Made by a program: the position numbers and the translations under genes
Notes under the pieces: model-generated
The model's database searches: none
Told to the model about the DNA's origin: nothing
The model's input: the letters and a program-made list of their open reading frames with translations, nothing else
Shown here: piece by piece, positions 23,154 through 36,700 of the stretch
Position numbering within the stretch: position 1 is the first letter of the stretch
How the letters are laid out: each line of letters starts with the position of its first letter
Assembly (NCBI RefSeq): GCF_031755915.1
Contig: NC_083388.1
Span: forward strand, 5,277,501 to 5,341,500
Direction of reading: 5' to 3'
DNA: 64,000 nucleotides
Source: Ziziphus jujuba
Lineage: Eukaryota > Streptophyta > Magnoliopsida > Rosales > Rhamnaceae

Positions 23154-24518
23154 TAAATAGAAAAGTCCAAATTCCTATTCTAACAGTTTATAGACAAAAC
23201 CACTGTTTATTTTAACAATAATTTCGAATTTTAATTTCCAATATGAAAGAAAGGAAAATCCAACATTCAGCCACCTAAAGGATGTGAACCCCAAAAAAGA
23301 AATAGATTAAAAAAAAAAAAAAAGGTTGAATTTCAATATAACCAAGAGCAATAAAAGGAAATGGAAAATAAAACAGTCTGAATCTATGATGATTGATGAT
23401 CATGGAGAGCCAGTTGATAAAGAGAACTGATTCCATAAAAGAGAGAACAAAAGAAATGGGAAGTGGGTCCAAAAAACAAAAAAAAACAAACTGTAGAAAT
23501 TGGATAAGTTTTTGTAGCTAAAAATGTTTTGTGGTACGAATGAGAAGAGTATCTTTCTTGGGAATATCACTTGTGGAATGGGCTGATGGACCCCATCAAC
23601 ACTAAAAGACGTTCCCCATCATTTCTCTAATTAGATTTATTTAATTATTTATTTTTTTTACTTAAAAACCAAGCTAAATTGGTTTAATTAGGTGTATCTA
23701 TCTATCTGTTAGGCCCTCCAAACTAATAAACACTGAAAACTCATGAGTTGGACCATACAAAACCAAACTATATATTAAAAAAATAAAAAATAAAAAAAAA
23801 AACCAAAAAACAATGGAAAGATACAGGTGGATACATATGGCAATGGCAGTTACCAACTCAGCTTTGCTATCCATTTATTCTTTGTCATTTAATGGAACAG
23901 ACTGTGAGTCAGTCTGAGCGATGTGTGAGTGTTTTTTTTTCTTTTTTCTTTTTTCTTTTTTATTTTTAATAGCTTTATTGCCATAATCAAACGAAACGAA
24001 CCTAATCCACCACTTTTGGTTGTGGTGCTCCTTCTGCCAAACCCTAGCCATGCCATCTCTCTCTCTCTCTCTCTCTTTTTCTTACTACTTACTCTCTTTG
24101 TATATTTTGAGTGTCCCACATAGCTCTCCCATTTTAAAATTAAAAAAAAAAAAATTAAAACAAAATCGAAAAAACAGAAAGAAAGAAAGGAAAGGAAAAA
24201 GATGCCCCATCACTCACTTTTCGTGAATGAAAGGCAACCATGAACACTAACCACTTACTTACTCAAAGTATTCAACTTCAACCAAGTTGATCATCAAATT
24301 TTGGAAAAAATTAATAACAACAAAAATATATTATAACAGTAATATCATTAAAATTTATTTGGATTAAAAGAAAAAAGAATTCGTATTTCATTCATAATTC
24401 ATTCAAAGAATCCCACACTGTTTAAGTTTTATTGCTAAAAATCTCAAAATAATGATAATAATAATAATAATAATATAATTTCACATTCATCATCAACATC
24501 CAATTCATCAGTATATTT

Positions 24519-25541
24519 TTAATAATGACAATCTACCAAGGCAGGGGAGGAGAAGACAAGAGCTTGTTGGGTGGGTACAAACTGGAACTTATTAGACTCC
24601 CGGTGGTGATCGTCTTCCGGCGCCGGAAGGTTAAGATCCAAAGCCAAAATATTCCTCTGTTTCATCTCATCCATGGAGGAGTTGTTGGAGGTTCTTGTAG
24701 TACTAGTACTAGTACTTGTATTAGTAACGATTTCCAAACTCTGAGCACTCGAAGCCGCTCTATGCCTTCTCATATGACCACCCAGAGCTTGACCAGAAGT
24801 GAACTCCGATCCACAAACGGAACACTCGTGGATTTTGGCCGCCTTGTTGCTCTGAATGAATGCCTTGACATTAGCAATTTGTTGGAGAGGCATAGAATTA
24901 TTATGACTTGTTGGTGGAGCAGTGGTAATATTACTAGTACTATTAACTTTATTGAAAACCAGAACGTCTTCATATTCAATATCCATAATATTGGTTGATA
25001 TTGGTGGTGAAGCTTTCTTGTCTTCAACCATGGCGGCTCTAGGCTTCTTGTGGCTTGCTCTGTGTCCACCGAGTGCTTGAAACGAAGGGAAAGTCCGATT
25101 ACATGTCTTGCACTCGTAGACGAAGAAACCGGCTTTGCCTACGCCGGAGACAGAAGTGTTAGCGGCTGTGGTGGTGGTGGTGGTGGTGATGGTGGGACTT
25201 AGCTTTTCGATCTGTTTGAAAGCATGATCGCCTTGAGCTAGAAGAATCAAACAGTTGGCCATGTCTTCTTCTTCTTCGGTGCTTTCGTAAATCTCGCCGC
25301 CACCACCACAGCCACCTCCTCCGGAGGAGGTGGTTGGAGATGAAAGGGATAAGTATTCGTCTCCTCCGGCGGTGGCGCTGGAAGAGCTGGAAGTGGCAGC
25401 AAGTAGAGTAGGAGGAGATGGAGAAGAAGGTGATCGGTGGCGGCGTTTGGTGCGCTTGCCTTTGACGATCAGGTGGGACTGGGACTCATCGTTGTTGTTG
25501 TTGCTGTTGGAACCCACGAATTCTTCAGGGGCTAATTCCAT
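24519..25541 (-). CDS. ZAT5-like C2H2 zinc-finger repressor with EAR motif
   Basis: A single-exon gene of 340 residues. KGKRTKR at residues 27-33 is a basic B-box/nuclear signal. EEEDMANCLILLAQ near 90-104 is the L-box. Two Q-type plant fingers follow: CKTCNRTFPSFQALGGHRASH at about 142-164 and CSVCGSEFTSGQALGGHMRRH at about 238-260, each with the QALGGH DNA-contact motif. LDLNLP near residue 303 is an EAR repression motif that recruits TOPLESS-type corepressors. Gly, Ser and Thr runs lie between the domains. The architecture is that of C1-2i factors such as ZAT5, many of which respond to stress or wounding; a stress role here is inferred. The first ATG of the frame is used. Confidence 0.93.
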   Translation of the reverse strand: MELAPEEFVGSNSNNNNDESQSHLIVKGKRTKRRHRSPSSPSPPTLLAATSSSSSATAGGDEYLSLSSPTTSSGGGGCGGGGEIYESTEEEEDMANCLILLAQGDHAFKQIEKLSPTITTTTTTTAANTSVSGVGKAGFFVYECKTCNRTFPSFQALGGHRASHKKPRAAMVEDKKASPPISTNIMDIEYEDVLVFNKVNSTSNITTAPPTSHNNSMPLQQIANVKAFIQSNKAAKIHECSVCGSEFTSGQALGGHMRRHRAASSAQSLEIVTNTSTSTSTTRTSNNSSMDEMKQRNILALDLNLPAPEDDHHRESNKFQFVPTQQALVFSSPALVDCHY

Positions 25542-25722
25542 GAGTGAGTGAGTGTAGTAAGTAGGGGGGGAAAAAAAAAAAAAAAGAAGAAAAAGAAAAA
25601 GAAAGACGAAGATATATGGAAAATGGGGAAGAAAGAAAGAAAGAAAGTGAGAGAGAGAAAAGGAAGTGGTGGATATGAAGGAAAAGCAGAGAGAATTGAA
25701 GGGAAAGAAGAGGATGTGTTAT

Positions 25723-25735
25723 TTATATATATATA
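25723..25735 (-). promoter_or_regulatory. Candidate TATA box of the ZAT5-like gene
   Basis: On the minus strand this reads CTATATATATATAAAT, about 185 bp upstream of the ATG. The A/G-rich sequence between it and the ATG would form a long purine-rich leader. Position and sequence are plausible, but TA repeats are common in this window. Confidence 0.4.
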
Positions 25736-26433
25736 GTGACTGAAATCTGAATGAATGGTAAAAAGAAAGTAAGTTATAGACTTCTAATATGGTGTTATGT
25801 GCGTGGGGTCAGAAGCCGCCCCTCGTGAACCAAGTTTACCATTTTCATTTATTCATTTATTTATTTTAAGTTTCTGCCACCCAAAATCTTCCTTGCGTTT
25901 CCAACCTTCGAAGTGTTACTACCAAGAAAAAGTTTGTTCTACTTTCACGCCAATATATTCTACGTCACCATTTTGATATATATTATAATAATTATACTAT
26001 TGAAAATTTTTCACTCTCTCCTATACCAGTAATTCACCATGTACATATATAGGGAAAATTAGTGTAATTAGTGTATAAGTAGTACCTTTCTCTACCACTT
26101 TCTTTTCTAATATTCCTATAATTAATCCTTCTTCTTTTTTTTTTCCTTTTATCAAGCATATATTTATATATAAAGTATATTAAGTGAAGTTGGGTATACT
26201 ACAGTAGCTAGGTTGAACAATTTCAAAGCTAGATATTAATAAAAGAATAGGTAGGAATTAATGGTGTTAGTTTGTTAATCAAGTTTTGAGATATCATTGT
26301 AAAAGAAAAACTTAGTGAAATGGAATTAAAAAGAGGAATAGGAATAATAATTAAGAGAAGAAAGGGAAGGAAAATTAGAGGGTTTTCTTTATGTGTGTGT
26401 TTTTGAAGTGGGAGTTGAAAGAAAGGTTGGTGT

Positions 26434-26459
26434 AGAGAGAGAGAGAGAGAGAGAGAGAG
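26434..26459. repeat. (GA)n microsatellite
   Basis: About 13 GA units followed by GGGGAGG. Intergenic. Confidence 0.95.
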
Positions 26460-27549
26460 GGGAGGTTTGGTTAATTGGTGTTGGTTTCACACTCTCTTTG
26501 GTCACACAAGATAGTTTGCAAGTCAGGAATAAATTCAATGGGAGGCAAACAAAGCAAAGAGAAAGCCAAGTGCACGTTAAAAGCATGCTACACCTCTTTC
26601 ACTTCAAGAAAAGTACCACTTCATTATTCACTACTATTCCCACTTATTCCACTGCCTTTCAAGCAATCACCCCCCATTACCCTTTTAAGAAAATAAATAA
26701 TTAGTTAATTATTTTTAAGTTTTCTCCTCCATGTATATATTTCTCTGACGACACTGCGTTTGTCATCTAAAGCTGGTGGGAATAGGGAATAGGCTCCTCC
26801 ATGAGGCTACCGCTATAGCCACCCAACTGCCCAAAGAAAAAAAGTGCACACATAACCAAACCCAATTGCCCATCTCAATTATATAAAAAACTAAACTAAA
26901 ATATATAAAATAAAATTTCGTTACGAGATTCAAACTTATTGACATACATGTAAAATTAATGCTCATATGTATGTATGCATATACATACATGAGTATTTTG
27001 TGTTAGAGTGCAAGCCCTATGGTTAGTGTTATGTTTATTCATCTAAGCCATCTTGCCGGACAAATAATGCACCTAATTTGTCAGGTTTTTTGAATTTTAT
27101 TTTTTTAGTTATTTCCAGTCAGCAAAACTAGTTCATAATGATTATACATGTCATAATGAAAAAGGGACTATTAAACTGCTGAAGGTAGAAGTTAATGATT
27201 CAATTAATTATTGATTGACAAATAAGGCATATATGCATATGCTTTAGTTTGAAGTTTATTGCTAACTACTAAAAAATATAATCTTTAGTCTTCAAAATTT
27301 TAATCAGGACAAATAATATTAAAATGAAATAGTATTAATTAGTAACCAGAAAAAAAAAAAAAAAGGTTATGACTATTATGTGACTGAGTATCATCTCGCA
27401 AAATATTTTTATTTTTTTGTAAATAGATATGGATTTCGTAATCTAAAGTATCTTTATTTATAACTAACTTTGTGATAGAAAAAAAAAACTCATTATGATT
27501 ATAATTACATGATACTTTAAAGCAATCTTTTTCCTAAACTTTTGTTTGG

Positions 27550-27715
27550 TAATTAAAAAAGTTGTGATCAGACAAATATGATATATATACTCCAACTTTA
27601 ATACTTGTGCGTACAATGTACAATTAGCCACTAATTAAAAAAGTTGTGATCAGACAAATATGATACATACACTCCAACTTTAATATACTTGTGCGTACAA
27701 TGTACAATTAGTCAC
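27550..27715. repeat. 82-bp tandem duplication
   Basis: TAATTAAAAAAGTTGTGATC starts at 27550 and 27632. The copies end with GTGCGTACAATGTACAATTA followed by GCCAC or GTCAC and differ by a few bases and a small indel. Confidence 0.92.
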
Positions 27716-27888
27716 TTCATGTTTAATAACAGTGTTTTTTTTTTTTTTTAAATAATAACACTGTGTTATATACACGCACAAACAGCATAGCTAATTTGCA
27801 CCATGAAATGCAAGCTAGCTAGTAACAAAACCTTTGAATTCTACCTAGAAAAGCAACATTTTCTGAGGCTCATAGAAAAAGCAAGAAC

Positions 27889-27892
<4 letters not shown>

Positions 27893-27945
<53 letters not shown>

Positions 27946-27962
27946 CATATGTGTGTGTGTGT
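27893..27962. repeat. Compound (TA)n/(TG)n microsatellite
   Basis: About 60 bp of TA units interrupted by C, then six GT units. Low-complexity intergenic DNA. Confidence 0.95.
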
Positions 27963-28282
27963 GACACGATAAGCTCTCTAAGCCTCTATGTTAGTTGGCT
28001 TAGGTTTTCAGGGCATGTATATATATATATATATATATATATACATTACATCTAATTGGAAAGCCACTTGTCAATTAACTACAAAAAAGTTTCAATGAAT
28101 GTTTAGTTTGTTTATTTTCTACTTCGTGGCCTCAATTTGCATTCCCTTCTTTAGTAGTGGGGGGTAAAATAGGTGTTAGCTTGCAGCTGAAAAAGGAATT
28201 TTAAATTCAACATTTTTATTTAAAAAAAATAAAATGTTGGGGATCTAGCTAACGAAGTTCCAAAATCAAATACATATCAAAG

Positions 28283-28316
<34 letters not shown>

Positions 28317-30930
28317 AGTGGAAATATCAAAGATTATATATATTAATTAACCAATTTAAAAAGTAATTCTTCCAAAGCGGTTCATGAACCGTTGACCCAC
28401 TAAGGCATTCTATACATTGTTCTGATACCCATGAATCATGCCGCCCTGCAACTGTGCAACCTCTGCAAGCAATTTGGAGTGTGTATGTGAATATATATAT
28501 ATATATATATATGGAGTTGTATAAATATAATTATATATGTATGTGTGTATATATATATATATACATATATAGATATGTCTATAATTAATTAACGATATTC
28601 TAACTTGTAAATTATATCTAAAACGTTTACTGCTTATGTGCCCCAAAGTCAACCAGAAAAAGATAAATTATAGTTAAAGGTAAAGATAATTACAAAAGTA
28701 TCCTTCAAGTTTGCCTCAAAATGTCAAATATTTTTCCCTAGATTCCAGTTTATATCAATATCAACTATTTTGTTTTCTTGGTTTTTTTTTTTTTTGGGGG
28801 GGGGGGGGGTGTTAGAGTTCAATGAATTTATGATATAAGAAGGTTAGACATGAAAATGAAAAAAAGGTTTTACATATTGAAATTTACACTGAGTGGGTTA
28901 GGAGGTGTGTATGGTACACGTCGAAGCCATTGGATTTGTAAATTATAGGGCCTACATACACATCACCCATTTTTAGGTTCGTTATCTAAAATATTCAATG
29001 AATTTTTAATAAATATATAAATATTACTAAATCATTCAAAAGTATTTCCAAGAAAGCAAACAAGACCAATTGCAACTTAAGCAACTGCCACATGTTTTTT
29101 CCTTTTCTTTTTTTTGCAAAACTTTTTCCTTTCCCTTTTCGGAAAATAATTCTAAGGCACCCATTCCAATCTTTTCACTTTTTCTTTCGTAGATTTTCCT
29201 GTTGTGTACAAATAAATAAATAAGTAAAGCAAGCAAGCAAAATTCCTATTTAAATATACTAATTTATATATCAAATTAAAAGTTTTGTTCCTAAATACAG
29301 CCAAGTGTATTTTTTTAATCGAATAACAACAATTTTTGTTAAAAGGGAATATCTCAAATCCATAACTTCATCAATCAACCTCATTCGAAATCAAATGCAT
29401 ATTTGATCATTATCTTTAATACATTAACTTACCCAACACTTTTTTTTTTTTTTTTTGGTGGGCTAATCCAAAACGTAGAATATGGTAGAGATCACTAAAT
29501 AGTAAATCTTACAGTCAAGATGTACCCAAAGAGAATCGATGTGGTTAATTACTTTTAATTCCTAAAACGACATAAATTAATAAATTAAATGTATACGAAT
29601 TTTATGTAAGAGAAAAGATAAAAGATGAGCGAAGAGAGGTTAACATAATGAAAGCAGAGATGTACATGTTGGCGTAAGAAATTATATAAATAAATATTTT
29701 AAGAACTAAAAAAATTATAATTAGTCGTGTGAGGCACGTAATGTGAGGCTGCTAGTTAAGTATAATGGCTGACCACTCCTACTATATACCTCTGTTGTTT
29801 TTGAAGGGAATTTAGATTCTATGCCTTCTGTGAAAATAATTACATATACTAATATTCTTTTTTTTTTTTTTTTTTTTTGATGCCTTTATGCTTTAGACAC
29901 ACCAACAAAATGACAAACGAAAGAATATTATGTAAATTCAATATTTGGGTTAAAGAAAAATGTACCATCTTTTGCACTAAATTCACTCTTTCATGCTCTT
30001 GTATTTTATTTTATTACATATATCGTTTTCAAACTAGAAGTCAAAAATTAGGATGTGTTAATTGAACTTGACAAAGTCATTAATCAGATGATCCACCTGC
30101 CATAAATATATTATCAATATATATGCATAACTATGACCATAAAGTGTGAGTAATTAATTTGTTTCTTTGTTTTGAATCTACACATTGCATGCCTATATAT
30201 GTTATGTTGTGCATGCTTAATGTGAAAGAAATGTAAATTATATTATTTTCTTTTTTATAGACTGGAATAGTCCCATTACTTAATTCTTAAATCTAATTAA
30301 TTGTACGAATTACTTGGTCAGATTGATTAAGAAAAAAACAAAAAATTAAGCTGATCATATATCTCAGTCAGTTTGTGTACATGGACATATATCAATCCCT
30401 TTCTGCGTTAAATCAAATGGTAGTCCCTTGAGGGCTTGAGAAGTATGATGGAAAAGTTGCCATTTGCACCTAAATCTTGAAAAGAACTCTAATTTGGGTG
30501 GTCAAAGAAAATGCCAAAGCATGAGATTGATAGGTGAAGGGAACTTGGATTCTAGAACTATACTTTTCTTTCTTTCAATGGACGTTGGGGACCTCTAAAT
30601 ATATAATAAATATTTATTTTTTAAAAAAATATTTAATATATAAAATATTAAGCAGAGTAGTGAAGTAGGGGGACTTAATACTCACTCTAGCTAGCTTTAA
30701 CAGTTAAGATGTCAGTGAGGGGAAGGAGAAACTTGTGACTTGTGAGCCACTCATCAAAACCAGTTCAAATTGGTTGCAACTAAGCATCTTATCAATTTTA
30801 TATAAAAATAACCAAACACATACTCACACTTACACATCCCCTCCTTTTTTTTTTTTAATTTTTCTTGGTTGTCAGTGAACTAACTGTTTGATTCTTGAAA
30901 TGTGAAAGATGATCATCCATATCTATCTAT

Positions 30931-30970
<40 letters not shown>

Positions 30971-32688
30971 GATGTATAAATTATCCGACTAACTTCTTAT
31001 GGTACCTTTTATTATAATGTTGAGTATCTCCCAACGATTTTCTTCTTTTATTTAGCATATGGAAAATTCATTTAGTGGTTTTGGTGAGTTAAATAATACA
31101 AATTAAAGTTAATTATTAATTTGACTAATCATAAGTCTCCTGGAGTAGTGTCCACTACAATTCAGATGAGAAGTCTTCCCTCAAGCAATCGTAGAACCAT
31201 ATATTATAATAATATTATATATATTGGAGTAAATAATTCTGCCCACCATCAGTCACGACTTCTCCTCAATCCACAAAGTAGAGTAAAACAGAGGCTTAAT
31301 TGGTAGCAAATATTTTAGTAACCCAAAAAAAAAGAAAAACCAACAAACAAACAAACAAAATTTTATTTTTATTTTATATATTTATAGGTATTAATAAGGT
31401 AAAATGGTGAGCATAGAAATACAAAAAGCGTTACCAAAAAAATGGAAGCCAATTGCTGTGGGCTCACAGAGATTTAATATACGATAACAGTTGAGACGTC
31501 AGAGAGAGGGGAAGCTTGTGAACCACTCATAAAAGACCATGCTTAATTTGTTGCAAGTAAAGAAAAAAAGTAGAAGTAAAACCACTACCTCCTCTTAAAT
31601 CCTAATGCAAACAAAAACATTTATCATTATCTTTCTTTTAGCTCTTGATTTTATGCAAATGCTTGGCGTTTTCCACTTTGTTTGTTGGGCACACTATTAC
31701 CAAATCTCTTGCTTCCCAAGAAATTATTAAACCTGACCAGCTTTCTAATAGGAAATACTTATTTGTTTTTTTATTTTTTTAATAATCTTATGAATAAGTA
31801 TCCGATTTTAAATGTTCAAAAGTATATTTGGCAACTAAAATTGTTTGGGCAATTTAATTTTGTTAAGAGAAGAAACAAAATATGAAGATTTATGTGGTAT
31901 ATGTAACAGGGCATGAGAAAGTTTAATAACATTAGATTTGTGAGCACAAAAAGAAAGGTCTAGTAATTGTGTCATTCATTTTGGGTTTGTTAATATATAT
32001 TATGGACAACCTGTATTCCTAACGACCAAACCCCCTCTATTTTCAGTCTGATTTTCCACGTGAAACTCACCCCTCCATCAGATAATTAATTTGGAAATTG
32101 GACTCTCTTAGTATGCTCTTCTATCAATTCATGTCGTTTCGTAATTAACAAACTCTTTGAAGTTATTAAAAGTTATATAGTAATTGATCAAAATGAATTT
32201 AGCAACATGGAAATTACCAATTGGACCTTTTTTTTTTTTTTTTTTTCCTTCCCCTCTATTGTTTTAATTTTGGTGGTTGAGCACGATATTTTTTAATTTC
32301 CCTAATTTTTTGCCTAATACCTTCAAAATCTTGTATTTATAATTTCATGTATAGTGTAAAGTTATTAGAAAATGTGAGAAAAGGGTACTGAAGAGTAATA
32401 CAAATATTAATTATAGAATAATGAGTTTAAATAAAACGAGAACTTATAGCTATAGCTACTAGCTAGGAGTATTTCGAGAGCCCCACTATTCTCTTGAAAT
32501 GAAGTTGATTTTTTTTTACCCCCCCCTAAATAAGTCACAAATGAAAAACCAACAGTTAAGTTTTGCATCTTGTTAAAGCGACTTGAGCACGGTACTCCAC
32601 ATTATTAAAGTAACTCATGAATGTCTTATTAAATTTGTTTTCGATCATTTAAATTATGGGTTAACCAAAAAAATAAAAAATAAAAAAG

Positions 32689-32713
32689 GGGGGCGGGAGG
32701 GGGGGGGGGGGTG
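32689..32713 (+). other. G-rich tract with quadruplex potential
   Basis: An AAAAAA stretch changes to GGGGGGCGGGAGGGG and then about ten more G and TGGG. This supplies at least four G runs of three or more within 30 bp. It stands out in very AT-rich DNA, but homopolymer length is often mis-assembled. Confidence 0.5.
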
Positions 32714-32931
32714 GGCAGCAGAAAAGAGATGCTCATAAAAAGTATTTTGGGTGAATATGCTAAAAAAAAGTATAGTAAGTGATTGATGCAATCTATAAAG
32801 GTTTTGTCAAAGAAGAAAAGAAGAAGATTTTATCCCAATGGTTGGAACAAACCATGAGGATGAGGTTGGAATAGAAGTCAATGCATGCTTCCAGATTAGC
32901 ATTCAAATTTTAAAATACCAAAAAAACAAAA

Positions 32932-32972
<41 letters not shown>

Positions 32973-33708
32973 GAGGATTTAGGTTTTGCTAGAATAAGTT
33001 CCAACCACCTCTCCCAAGAACTATAGCCCAATAAAATAGTCAAAAGTAAATCCAAATACAAAAAGAGTAAACCATATTATTGCAATCCAACGAAACATTA
33101 TTCCCCCCCCCCCAAAAAAAAAAAAACCAAGGCAGGGATATTAGAAAGAAAACCAAAACCGAAGTCATGAAGCATTAACCTAGCAAAAGGACACACAACA
33201 GCAAAACTTTGCAACAAATCCAGTAAGTCAGAGAATCTTCATAAGACCACTCGTGTAAAATATTTGGCTGTGCATAAAAAAAATATATAGATGAAGCAAT
33301 TCATCATACGTGAGTTGCAAAAGCTTAACGATTTCAATCAATTTTTGCGAAACAGAAATGAACATCAAGAGTTTTGGTTGGAAATGGGTTGTGTTGGTAA
33401 AACATCAAAAAAGCTGACATAAACATAACCAATACCATTCAATCTAGCAGAAATCACCACATTATTGATCCAACTCCAACGATTTCACATACAAGTAGGA
33501 TGTGTCCTTTTTACATTGCTAGCATAACCACTCACTCAAGTTTATTGTTAAGCGAATAATCACAAATCTCTGCTAACAACATCACCAAAAAAACTTGCTA
33601 CCTCAATAGTATATTACACCCTCAATTTTGAAAACACTGGCTAATATAAGAAACTACTAGAACAAAAGCCAATACTGCAGACCAGGCTGGCTCTTAAAGT
33701 AGTTGATA

Positions 33709-36700
33709 TTAAACTGGAGTCAGACCCACAACACCTGAAAGCAGAAAGTCAAAAGTGAGAAAACAGGCCAAGGTGAATAAGATGTAAAACAAGCATTTAA
33801 GTTGCGTATATGGTGTAGAACCAGCAAGAAAAAAAATGCTTGCTTTGAAGTTATCAGGGAACGTGATTGGCTGTCCTGTTCTGTGCAACTAGTACCGCCA
33901 CAATTTTCGTTTGCAAGACAAACAAAAGTGTATCTATAATGCGTTGAAACTAAAAAGAGCGGATTGCTGAGATGTCAGATGAGCACAACAAGATAGTCAC
34001 ATGTTGACGGCAAACACAATAGCAACCAACGTGTTATCCAGTAGCAAGAATGCTTTCACTTCTAAGCATGAACCAGAAAAGTACCTCAGCAAACTTCTGA
34101 TTCACCCAAATTAACAATCTCTCGTCCAAACTTCGTTGTGTGGACCAACTCAAGTTTTAGGTTACAGGCAACTGTCTAGGTATTAGATTTGTCTCAACCA
34201 AATGCTAGGACACCAGAAATTGGTTAAAAGTATTAAAATCAGAGAGATGATTATTACGCATCCTAGCATGTCCCATGCAGTTTCCCTCTCAGACATTGAT
34301 ATCCACAGAACAAAGAGGCCAGTTGAGATAAAAGAGAGGAGGAGATAATGACTTATTGCTCTCTTTCATACAGAAAATTCCCAACAGTAAGCATGTAGGA
34401 AATCCAAATGAGAATGCCACATAATAACAGCCTATAACATGGACCTGTTAGAGTGAAGTGAGAATGTGACTTCGGTTGTATTGTTCCAGAAATTTAAGTT
34501 GGAACCAAATAATAAATCTCAGCCAAATCAATTTTTACCTAATGTGGATAAAGATTATAGCTTTTGACAACACAAGGTTCCAGCTAGGTCAACCCATGGT
34601 TGCAGTGGACTGAGAAAGGCTAGTTTCTTTTTGTATCCCATGGTATATTTTTCATTACACACAGCATATATCACTTCTATGTGACATAATTTCATAATTT
34701 TGTGCCAATAAGACCAACATGAAATCAGCACAAAATATTGAAATTTAAAGACAAAATATTCCAAAGTTCTTTAACGTATAAACTTGAAGCTGGAAGAGTG
34801 ACTTACGCTGTAGAGTATAGTACCTCCATGTGTATCTACTGCACATGACAACTTAATATGTAACATCTATAGCAGGTGATTCACATAACTTATTTTTATA
34901 TAGAGATATTTACAGCAACATTCTTCATACTCTCAAGTTAATCTGATAGAAATTATAGAATCCAAGGGGCATTTGAGTAGCTCTTTCAACTGGCATCATA
35001 AATTGGGAAAAAAAGGATTCCAGAACAAATAAATCAGGATCACCAAATGCATAATCTGTTTGGCATAAACCAAATATGTCCATATCTAAGAAAATAATAG
35101 CATTAATTTCCTTCAAATTATCCTTGATTGGCAACTATTGATATCTTTAAGCTGGCAAAATGAAATCAAAGAAACAATTCAAACAAATATAAATAATAAA
35201 ATCTATATATCTAAAATTAAAATTCTATATCTGTGGTCAATAGTCTAGCTTACCACATGCCAGCCTTCCTCCAGCGTTGCCAGTGCTCAGGCTAAGTTCA
35301 TGCCCACCTACAAGCACAAAATAAATTGAAAGTTAGAAGGCACAACAAAATCATGATGTAGACAAGAGATCATCCAAGGAAGCGAGTGACACATCAATTG
35401 GTCAGAGGGTAAAGGAGTGAGGAAGATTTGTATTTTGGAATCAATCTTAGGCTCAAATTCCGGTTATTCCATAAGAAAAGTGTGAGGGGATGGGGAGGTC
35501 CAACTTGAATAAGGATAAAAATCTAATTTCATTATTTATTGAAATTAACTGGCAAGAGATTAGATCCATAAAGTGAAGAAAATATACTATCGAGTCTCAT
35601 GTCCCTAGTTGACATGTATCACATCTTTAGTTGCTGTAATCATAATAACAAAGATTATCAAAGTTCAAAACAAAAGAGAGAAAAAAAAAAAAGCAAGCTT
35701 CAACTGAAAATCCAAAGCTAATTCAGTGTATGAACATGCATACCCTTTCCAAGATCATCCTCAAGTTCATGAACCACAAAAGCTCTTCCAACTATTGAAT
35801 TAGGACCACCAAGTGGTATCTGTAAGATTAGTGAAAATTAGTTATTAAAATCTTTCTAAGAAGGAGTCATATACTAATTAGAACATAAAATTAAGTCTGA
35901 CATAATGCGATCTTAGAAAGATAAAAAGCAAACATTTTTAAAGAAAAACAAAATCAGGATCCATCAATACCTGTTTATCCACGATTGTCGCCTCTGCCAC
36001 GCCTGAGTTCCCATAATTATCCAAATAGTAGTTAGTAGTTTCAAATAAACATGTTCTCAACATTCTAAGGTTAGCGAAAATAAATTACCGTTGGCATTGG
36101 CAACTATGTTTCCCAGGTCACCCGCATGACGGATTTCGTCCTCAGGAGCACCATGTGTCAGATTATTAGGATTGAAATGTGCTCCTAAATGACAAATATA
36201 AGAGAAACAAAGAAAAAAAATACAATAACGCTCACAAAATAATAACAAAATATGAATTCATCACTGAACTCTTATAATAAGCAAGCGTTACCTGTAGAAA
36301 TGCAACCATTTGTTGTGTCACCGTACTCATGCTACAAAAGGAAAGAAAAAATGATTACACACTGTTAAAAATGCCAAATTACCAAGACAAATCCACAGAT
36401 GGCAGAAGCTATAGAAATAACACTCACTAAGTGAAACCCATGAGGCCCTGGAGTAAGTCCAGTAACACGAACATTCACAGTTGTGGGACCTATTAACAAT
36501 TCAGCAAAATCAGCAAACGAAAGGTGTTTGATCCGTTAAATTGCGTTTAAAAATCAGGACTTGGAAATTTACATGTATATCACTCATATTCAAGGTAACA
36601 TTGAACAGTATCCAACTAAATTAAATCTAACTACTTGATTTTCTAATGGTCAATAATTTTTTTGGTCTAAACTCAGAAAACCCCATTCATTTGCCTCAAA

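Larger units (their letters stand above)
19892..24518. other. Gene-poor intergenic region
   Basis: About 4.6 kb of AT-rich DNA with AT microsatellites (about 20161-20182, 21436-21460 and 22254-22275), CT runs (about 21752-21774 and 24056-24076), an A-rich micro-insertion (20625-20692) and a 165-bp Tourist-like element (22989-23153). No supported gene. The last several hundred bases before 24518 probably contain the 3' UTR of the minus-strand zinc-finger gene. Confidence 0.6.
25736..33708. other. Eight-kilobase gene desert
   Basis: No supported coding sequence on either strand. It contains a GA run (26434-26459), an 82-bp tandem duplication (27550-27715), a compound TA/TG microsatellite (27893-27962), other AT runs (about 28019-28042, 28285-28312, 30936-30965 and 32936-32961), T/G and G runs (28787-28811 and 32689-32713), and two diverged copies of a GTCAG-GAGAGGGGAAG-CCACTCAT block (about 30694-30790 and 31484-31565). 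The final few hundred bases are probably the 3' UTR of the superoxide dismutase gene. Confidence 0.6.

Noticed and set aside
24525..24998. 157-codon plus-strand open frame
   Set aside because: Antisense shadow of the ZAT5-like gene.
27893..27962. Long AT/TG repeats as possible origin or matrix-attachment site
   Set aside because: Low complexity alone does not support a function, and the window contains a dozen similar tracts.
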